DNA of 64,000 nucleotides from Halorussus limi (lineage in GTDB: Archaea; Halobacteriota; Halobacteria; Halobacteriales; Haladaptataceae), in assembly GCF_023238205.1 (NCBI RefSeq), contig NZ_CP096659.1, positions 1,054,001-1,118,000 on the forward strand, read 5' to 3'. Shown here one piece after another: positions 59,260-64,000 of the stretch. The notes under the pieces are model-generated. The model saw nothing but the letters and a program-made list of their open reading frames with translations, ran no database searches and was not told the DNA's origin. A program made the translations under genes and the position numbers. Position 1 is the first letter of the stretch, and every line of letters starts with the position of its first letter.

Positions 59260-59817
59260 ATGCAGACGGAGTGGAGCGTCCGGGCGATTACGCGGGCGAC
59301 GCTCCCGGTTTTGCTCGGACTCACGGTGGTCGAAATCGGGAGCGGACTCGTGTTGGGGTCGTTCGAGACGACGCTGTTGACCTACCCCTCTCTCCTAACG
59401 CTCGTTCCCGTGACCATCGGGACGGCCGGGAACCTCGGGAGCATCCTCGCGGCGCGACTCTCGACGGCGTTCCACCTCGGGACGCTCTCGTTCGACCCCG
59501 CGGACGACCAACTCGCGGGCAACGCGGTGGCGACGGTGGCGCTCGCGCTGACCATCTTCCCGGTCGTGGGCGCGGGCGCGTGGGCGCTATCGCTCGCGCT
59601 CGGGAACGCGCAATTGGCGCTGAGTACGGTTGTGGCGGTGGCACTGGCCAGCGGCGCGGCGCTCTCGCTCATCGCCGTCGCCGTGACGCTGGTGGCGACC
59701 TACGCGGCGTACCGCTTCGAGTTGGACCCCGACGACGTGGTGATTCCCGTCGTCACGAACGTCTGCGACGTACTCGGCGTCGTGGTGCTGTTCGCGGTGG
59801 TGCAGGTGTTGGTGTGA
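59260..59817 (+). CDS. MgtE-like divalent-cation transporter half 2
   Basis: A 185-residue membrane protein with five hydrophobic segments. It carries the matching motif LLTLVPVTIGTAGNLGSILAARLSTAFHLG, homologous to the first half, so the two halves are paralogous and form a heteromeric channel. The PVVTNVCDVLGVVVLF end corresponds to the last pore helix. There is no gap to the previous gene (TAG followed by ATG), so they are co-transcribed. Confidence 0.88.
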   Translation: MQTEWSVRAITRATLPVLLGLTVVEIGSGLVLGSFETTLLTYPSLLTLVPVTIGTAGNLGSILAARLSTAFHLGTLSFDPADDQLAGNAVATVALALTIFPVVGAGAWALSLALGNAQLALSTVVAVALASGAALSLIAVAVTLVATYAAYRFELDPDDVVIPVVTNVCDVLGVVVLFAVVQVLV

Positions 59818-59875
59818 CGCTGGCGTGGACCGAACCCGTCGCGAGCGGCCGCGGTCGCGTCACCGACACGAGAGG

Positions 59876-59880
59876 TTTAT
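59876..59880 (+). promoter_or_regulatory. TATA-like box for the 58-residue lipoprotein
   Basis: TTTAT (in GGTTTATCTC) ends 23 bases before the ATG at 59904. Confidence 0.5.
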
Positions 59881-59903
59881 CTCACCGGGGAACAGTCCCG
59901 ACC

Positions 59904-60080
59904 ATGCGCCGCCGAACCGCCCTCCGAGTCGCCGCCAGCGCCTCCGTCGGTCTCTCGACGGCCGGATGTCTCGGCGGCGAGCAGGGAAGCCCCGACCGGA
60001 CGCTCACGACCACGACCGACTGTCCGCCGAAGGACGCCCCCGCCACGACCTGCGGCGGCGAGTTCGAGGTCACCGGATAG
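59904..60080 (+). CDS. Very short Tat lipoprotein, likely truncated
   Basis: A 58-residue protein: MRRRTALRVAASASVGLSTAGC is a basic n-region, hydrophobic core and lipobox STAGC (Cys22). The mature part is only 37 residues and contains the two cysteines of DCPPKDAPATTCGG. Haloarchaeal lipoproteins of this kind are normally 150 residues or more, so this may be a truncated remnant or a tiny surface anchor. It converges on the kynureninase gene with 3 bp between stops. Confidence 0.65.
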   Translation: MRRRTALRVAASASVGLSTAGCLGGEQGSPDRTLTTTTDCPPKDAPATTCGGEFEVTG

Positions 60081-60083
60081 CGT

Positions 60084-61421
60084 TCACGTCACCCCGCCGC
60101 CCCGCGTCTCGTACTCCTCGTACTCCCGATTCTCCACGACCTGCTTCAACTGCTCGACGACCTCCCACACGTCCTCGTAGCCGGTGTAGAGCGGCGACGG
60201 GCAGATGCGGACCACGTTCGGCGGGCGGAAGTCCGCGACGACGCCCCGCTCTTTCAGCGCCTCGCCGACCCGGTAAGCCTCGGGATGCTCGACGGCGACG
60301 TGGCCGCCCCGGCGTTCGGGGTCGCGGGGCGTGCCGACCTCGCACTCGGGCAGGCGCTCGTCCACGAGGAACATCAGGTACGCGGTGAGTCGGAGCGACT
60401 TCTCGCGGACCGCCTCGATGCCGGCGGCAGCGGCGGCGCTCGCGTCGGCGGCGTCGGTCGCCCCGGAATCGGTCGCCTCACCCGCCGCCTCGAAAATCTC
60501 CAGCGACCCCGCGAGCGGCGCGGACGAGAGAATCGGAATCGTCCCGATTTGGTAGGCTCCGGCGGTCTCGGCGGGCGTGTAGGTCGGGTTCATCTCGAAC
60601 TGGGTCTCCTTCTCGTGGCCCCACCACCCGGCGAGCGCGGGTCGCAGGCCGAAGTGGTCCTCGTTGACGTAGAGGCCCGCGATGGCTCCCGGCCCGGCGT
60701 TGAGGTACTTGTAGCTGCACCAGACCGCGAAATCGACGCCGGTTCGCGAGAGGTCGTGGGGCACCGCACCGACCGAGTGGGCGAGGTCGAAGCCGGCCAG
60801 AATCCCGCGGTCGTGGGCCGCCTCGGTGATGCGCTCCACGTCCAGCAACTGGCCGCTCCGGTAGAGAACCGACGGGAGAAACACCAGCGCGGTGTCGTCG
60901 TCCAGCGCGTCGATGACGTCGTCCTCCTCGATGGTCCGGCCGTCCCTGCTCTCGACCACGGTCAGCGCCTCGTCGGGGTCCGCGCCGCGCTGGCGCAACT
61001 GGGCGCGGACGGCGTAGTGGTCGGTCGGGAAGTCGAGGTCGTCCACGACGATTTTGGTCCCCTCGGCGCGGTCGTAGAAGGTCCCGACCAGCGTGTGGAT
61101 GTTGACCGTCGTGGAGTTGGCGACGACCACCTCGTCCTCGCTCGCACCGACGAGCGGTGCGAGCCTGTCGCCCAACCGCTCGCCGTAGTGGAACCACGGC
61201 GGGTCGGCGTCGGTCCACCCGCGGATGGCGAGGTCCTTCCACTCGGAGACCGCTCGGTCGAGCGCGTCCTCGGCGTCGGCCGACAGCAGGCCCAGCGAGT
61301 TGCCGTCCACGTACCACTCGTCGTCGGGGTCGTAGAACCGGTCGGCGAGGTGGGCCAGCGGGTCGGCCGCGTCGCGTTCGGCGGCGAAGTCGGCCCCGAG
61401 TTCGAAGTCGTCGGCGTCCAT
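60084..61421 (-). CDS. kynU: Kynureninase
   Basis: A 445-residue PLP enzyme. The Schiff-base lysine is Lys238 in CSYKYLNAGPGAIAGLYV; the substrate pocket regions NSLGLLS, NSTTVNIHTL and DLAHSVGAVPHDL fit kynureninase, as does the VADFRPPNVVRICPSPLY end. It cleaves L-kynurenine to anthranilate and alanine. No tryptophan dioxygenase or formamidase gene is in the window. An Ala/Asp-rich insert (ATDSGATDAADASAAAAAG) lies at about 317-335. Closely related haloarchaeal enzymes carry similar inserts by inference only. Confidence 0.93.
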   Translation of the reverse strand: MDADDFELGADFAAERDAADPLAHLADRFYDPDDEWYVDGNSLGLLSADAEDALDRAVSEWKDLAIRGWTDADPPWFHYGERLGDRLAPLVGASEDEVVVANSTTVNIHTLVGTFYDRAEGTKIVVDDLDFPTDHYAVRAQLRQRGADPDEALTVVESRDGRTIEEDDVIDALDDDTALVFLPSVLYRSGQLLDVERITEAAHDRGILAGFDLAHSVGAVPHDLSRTGVDFAVWCSYKYLNAGPGAIAGLYVNEDHFGLRPALAGWWGHEKETQFEMNPTYTPAETAGAYQIGTIPILSSAPLAGSLEIFEAAGEATDSGATDAADASAAAAAGIEAVREKSLRLTAYLMFLVDERLPECEVGTPRDPERRGGHVAVEHPEAYRVGEALKERGVVADFRPPNVVRICPSPLYTGYEDVWEVVEQLKQVVENREYEEYETRGGGVT

Positions 61422-61552
61422 GCGCGAAGCGACCGGCGGAATCGGGTTAGTAGTTTGGTCTGCGGATGTCGGTCGGCCGAAACGCCAGTCCGAACCGGAC
61501 TGGCGCCGACCATCCCGGAGATTTATGTCACGGAAGCGTCTCTCGCCGGTGA

Positions 61553-62056
61553 ATGACAGTTTCGGAGTTCAGAACCCTCCTCGCCGAACCGGTCGGCGCG
61601 TTCGTCTGTTACGTCGTCGGAAGCCTCTGCTTCTCGCTCGTCGCCGCCGCGCTACTTCCCGTGAGTTGGGTCGCGCTCCTCGCCTTCGCCGTCGCCTGCT
61701 ACACCGTCTCCGCGAAGGCGATGCTGGCGAGTCGAAGTCCGAGTCCGCCGAGCGGAATCGACTACGGGAGAGAGAGCGGGGTCGGGAACTACGGCAAGTG
61801 GGAGGCCCGCAACTTCGTCCGTTCGATGTCGACCATAGCGCTGGTGGCCGCGCTCTCTGCCCCCGTCTTCTTCGGGGAACTCCGGTGGATGGGCGAGACC
61901 GCCGAATCGTCGTTTGCGACGCTCTTCTACCTCGGAGTCGTTCCGACGGCGTACTGGATGTCGGACCGACTGACCGCGCAGTACCTGCCGAGTTACAGAC
62001 CCCACCTCTACCCCGACGACTACACTCGACCGCTGGACGGGCAACAGGGAGAGTAG
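61553..62056 (+). CDS. Four-helix membrane protein, uncharacterised
   Basis: A 167-residue protein with four hydrophobic segments (about 15-31, 36-58, 94-110, 120-137). A soluble loop (PSPPSGIDYGRESGVGNYGK) separates the second and third. The C terminus (YRPHLYPDDYTRPLDGQQGE) is polar. It is not recognised. The start ATG is 131 bp from the divergent kynU. Confidence 0.7.
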   Translation: MTVSEFRTLLAEPVGAFVCYVVGSLCFSLVAAALLPVSWVALLAFAVACYTVSAKAMLASRSPSPPSGIDYGRESGVGNYGKWEARNFVRSMSTIALVAALSAPVFFGELRWMGETAESSFATLFYLGVVPTAYWMSDRLTAQYLPSYRPHLYPDDYTRPLDGQQGE

Positions 62057-62117
62057 CCGCTACGGTTCCGCCGACCAGAGGCCTCGGGCACGCTCCGGGC
62101 GCTTCGCCGCAGTTCGA

Positions 62118-63017
62118 CTACTCCGCGGGCAGGTACTCGATTTCGGTTATTTCGGCCCGCCAGTAGGGCAGGTCGCCGTCGGGCAGGTTCCACTCGACTT
62201 CGCCTTCGGTCGGGACGAGCAGGCCGTTTCGCTCCCGGTAGTTCCGGAGACGGACCGTCCACGCCCTCCGCTCGTAACCTCCGTCGTCGGTCGCTCGCGG
62301 GCGTTCGGCCGCGATGCGCTCGACTCGGTGGTCGTCGCCGAAGTGGAACACCGCGCTCGCCGTCGCGTCGCCGTGTTCGACGGTCGCCAGCGCCGAGTCG
62401 TCGTCTCTCGCCTCCCACTCGACGCCCTCGCCGGGGACGAGCGCGGTCGGGAACCAGACCGTCTCGGCGAGATACCGGAGGAGTTCGCCCTCGTCGAGCG
62501 CCGGGCCGGGGTCGGCGTTCGCGACCGGGAGCGACCCGAAAACCGCGGCGCGGAGCGACCCCGAGCCGCCGACGTAGGCGTCCACGGCCCGAATCGGAAC
62601 GAACGGGGCCAGTTCGACGGTCGCGTCCCAGACGAACCCCGGCGGCCGGACGGTGAACCGCTGGGTGGCTTCGAGCGGTTTCCACGGCGCGTCGGCCCCG
62701 CCGAGTCGGAACTCGCCGCGCTGTTCCAGTCGGACCGTCCGGACGTACGACCGCCCGTCCCGAATCGCGTGGTCGAGGTAGTCGCCGACCGGGTCGGGCA
62801 GACCCGCCAAGTCGTCGTTCGTGACCGTGCGGTCGGTGTCCGTGACGATTCGGCGCTCGCCAGCGACCGCTCGCTCGGGGCGGCCCTCGGCGTCCGCGAG
62901 CAGTTCGTCCGTGAGAGCGGCGGTCTCCCGGTCGAAGCGGGCGCGGCCGACCGCGGCGGCCGCGCCGACACCGACCGCGGCCGCGCCGAGTCCCTTCAGG
63001 GCGGTCGTGACTCGCAT
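62118..63017 (-). CDS. DUF6544/DUF6920-like protein with N-terminal hydrophobic anchor
   Basis: A 299-residue protein. A short hydrophobic segment (ALKGLGAAAVGVGAAAAVG) follows the start and could be a membrane anchor or signal. The remaining residues include LPDPVGDYLDHAIRDGRSYVRTVRLEQRGEF, FTVRPPGFVWDATVELAPF and GDLPYWRAEITEIEYLP, the layout of the DUF6544/DUF6920 family. The function is unknown; the beta-rich, lipocalin-like pattern is inferred. Confidence 0.75.
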   Translation of the reverse strand: MRVTTALKGLGAAAVGVGAAAAVGRARFDRETAALTDELLADAEGRPERAVAGERRIVTDTDRTVTNDDLAGLPDPVGDYLDHAIRDGRSYVRTVRLEQRGEFRLGGADAPWKPLEATQRFTVRPPGFVWDATVELAPFVPIRAVDAYVGGSGSLRAAVFGSLPVANADPGPALDEGELLRYLAETVWFPTALVPGEGVEWEARDDDSALATVEHGDATASAVFHFGDDHRVERIAAERPRATDDGGYERRAWTVRLRNYRERNGLLVPTEGEVEWNLPDGDLPYWRAEITEIEYLPAE

Positions 63018-63136
63018 ACGTCCCGTTCGCTCTCGGTCGTCAAGAGCGTCGTGGCGTGACCGAACGAGTCCCCGACGAGTGACGGACGAGTCCCCGACCG
63101 CCGCCTACTTTCCCGCTCGCCCGCCTACGCCCGGGC

Positions 63137-64000
63137 ATGACCGAACCCCTGCGCACCGAACTGGACCCGGAGGTAGCCGAAGTCGTCGCGGACATCGAGT
63201 CCGCGGGCGTCCCCGAGTGGTCGGCCATGTCGGTCGAGTCCGCCCGGCGAGTCGAGGACGAGGTCTTCTCCGGCGGCGACCCGCCGGAGGTCGGGTTCGT
63301 GCGCGAGTTGGCGATTCCGGGGCAGGACGCGTCGGCGGGAGAGATTCCGATTCGGGTCTACCGCCACGAGGAGATCGCGAACTCGGACCGCGCGCCCGTT
63401 CTCGTCTACTACCACGGCGGCGGGTGGGTTCTCGGCACGCTCGACTCCATCGACGGCGTCTGTCGCCGCCTCGCCCGCCGCGGGGAGTGCGTCGTCGTCT
63501 CGGTCGATTACCGACTTGCGCCCGAACACCCGTTCCCCGCCGCGGTCGAGGACGCCGACGCCGCGCTCCGGTGGGTCGCCGACCGCGCCGAGTCGTTCGG
63601 CGGCGACCCCGAGCGCCTCGCGGTCGGCGGGACCAGCGCGGGCGGGAATCTGGCCGCCGTGACCGCCCTGCGGTCGAGGGAGACCGGCGGGCCGCGACTG
63701 TCCCGCCAGTTCCTCTTCTACCCCATCACCGACTACGCCTTCGACACCGATTCCTACGCCGAGAACGGCGACGGACCGCTCCTGACAGAGGCGGACATGC
63801 GGTGGTTCTGGGACCGCTACCTCCGGAGCGAGGTGGACGGCGCGAACCCCTACGCCGCGCCGCTCCGCGCGCCCGACCTCTCGGGACTCCCGCCCGCGAC
63901 GGTCGTGACCTGCGGATTCGACCCGCTCCGCGACGAGGGCGTGGCCTACGCGGAGCGACTCGCGGAGGCGGGCGTCGAGGTCCGCCACGACCACCACCCC
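63137..64000 (+). CDS. Alpha/beta hydrolase (HSL/esterase type), C-terminal end beyond window
   Basis: 288 residues are visible from ATG 63137 and the frame is open to the window edge. It has the HSL-type oxyanion motif YYHGGGWVLG (His93), the nucleophile GGTSAGGNLA (Ser167) and the acid in GFDPLRDEG, and will have its His beyond the edge. It hydrolyses short-chain esters or lactones. N-terminal residues 1-60 form a cap helix region typical of acetylhydrolases. It is unrelated to the degenerate hydrolase at 23160. Confidence 0.9.
   Translation, partial: MTEPLRTELDPEVAEVVADIESAGVPEWSAMSVESARRVEDEVFSGGDPPEVGFVRELAIPGQDASAGEIPIRVYRHEEIANSDRAPVLVYYHGGGWVLGTLDSIDGVCRRLARRGECVVVSVDYRLAPEHPFPAAVEDADAALRWVADRAESFGGDPERLAVGGTSAGGNLAAVTALRSRETGGPRLSRQFLFYPITDYAFDTDSYAENGDGPLLTEADMRWFWDRYLRSEVDGANPYAAPLRAPDLSGLPPATVVTCGFDPLRDEGVAYAERLAEAGVEVRHDHHP

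Noticed and set aside
57450-60080. Plus-strand 876-codon frame over srp54 and the MgtE genes
   Set aside because: It is an Arg/Gly-rich frame crossing several proven genes. Only its last 58 codons (59904-60080) look real, as the small lipoprotein.
1-64000. tRNA, rRNA, CRISPR arrays, transposase genes and terminal inverted repeats
   Set aside because: I looked for cloverleaf-like T-arm words, regularly spaced repeats and transposase motifs and found none I could support.

Overview
The window is about 64 kb of gene-dense, high-GC DNA from a haloarchaeon (class Halobacteria). The evidence is strongly acidic proteins, G/C-ending codons, start codons sitting about 25 bases behind TATA-like boxes (leaderless promoters), many ATGA overlaps, twin-arginine export signals, and archaeal markers: RadA, RFC small subunit, NMD3, eIF6, L31e, L39e, LX, prefoldin alpha, SRP54, FtsY and a SAMP2 ubiquitin-like domain. 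The genus cannot be fixed by eye. I see no tRNA, rRNA, CRISPR array, transposase or integrase.

Layout. 1-6.3 kb: FMN reductase (partial), cytochrome P450, an HTH-10 regulator, a phosphohexomutase, then a minus-strand pair of a SAMP2-like domain fused to a redoxin and a GNAT acetyltransferase. 6.4-16.5 kb: a polymer-forming envelope protein, RFC small subunit, a zinc-ribbon miniprotein, an ABC exporter preceded by a possible 25-codon leader peptide, AlaRS and a BrkB-type membrane protein. 16.8-22.7 kb: DpsA with Q-rich tails, an HD phosphohydrolase, and a minus-strand operon (Tat protein, PQQ-type beta-propeller, cupredoxin-CHRD protein) whose codon use differs from its surroundings. 23.2-25.7 kb: an alpha/beta hydrolase-fold protein and an AMP-ligase-fold protein, both lacking catalytic residues. 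25.7-37 kb: a DHH phosphoesterase, a secreted beta-helix protein, a class I amidotransferase, the Taw2/Trm5-like and NMD3 pair, membrane proteins, HtpX with PspAB, and RadA. 37-43 kb: an AI-2E-type membrane protein, then SufU and SufS separated by three genes, one of them a codon-atypical beta-helix lipoprotein.

44-58.5 kb is an information-processing block: DUF424, TPR, YbjQ, ThpR, L39e, L31e, eIF6, then LX, prefoldin alpha, FtsY and SRP54. About 7.4 kb separates eIF6 from LX. It holds a ferredoxin nitrite/sulfite reductase, a DUF6360-like protein, a CbiX-DR2241 chelatase, uroporphyrinogen-III methyltransferase and a TrpD2-like protein, that is a siroheme enzyme together with the means to make its cofactor, plus small accessory genes. 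58.7-64 kb: a two-gene MgtE-like transporter, a 58-residue lipoprotein, kynureninase, two poorly characterised proteins and a truncated esterase.

The strongest candidates for new biology are the SAMP2-redoxin fusion (4724-5533), the adjacent degenerate hydrolase and AMP-ligase (23160-25667), and the cell-surface PQQ/cupredoxin operon (18900-22726).
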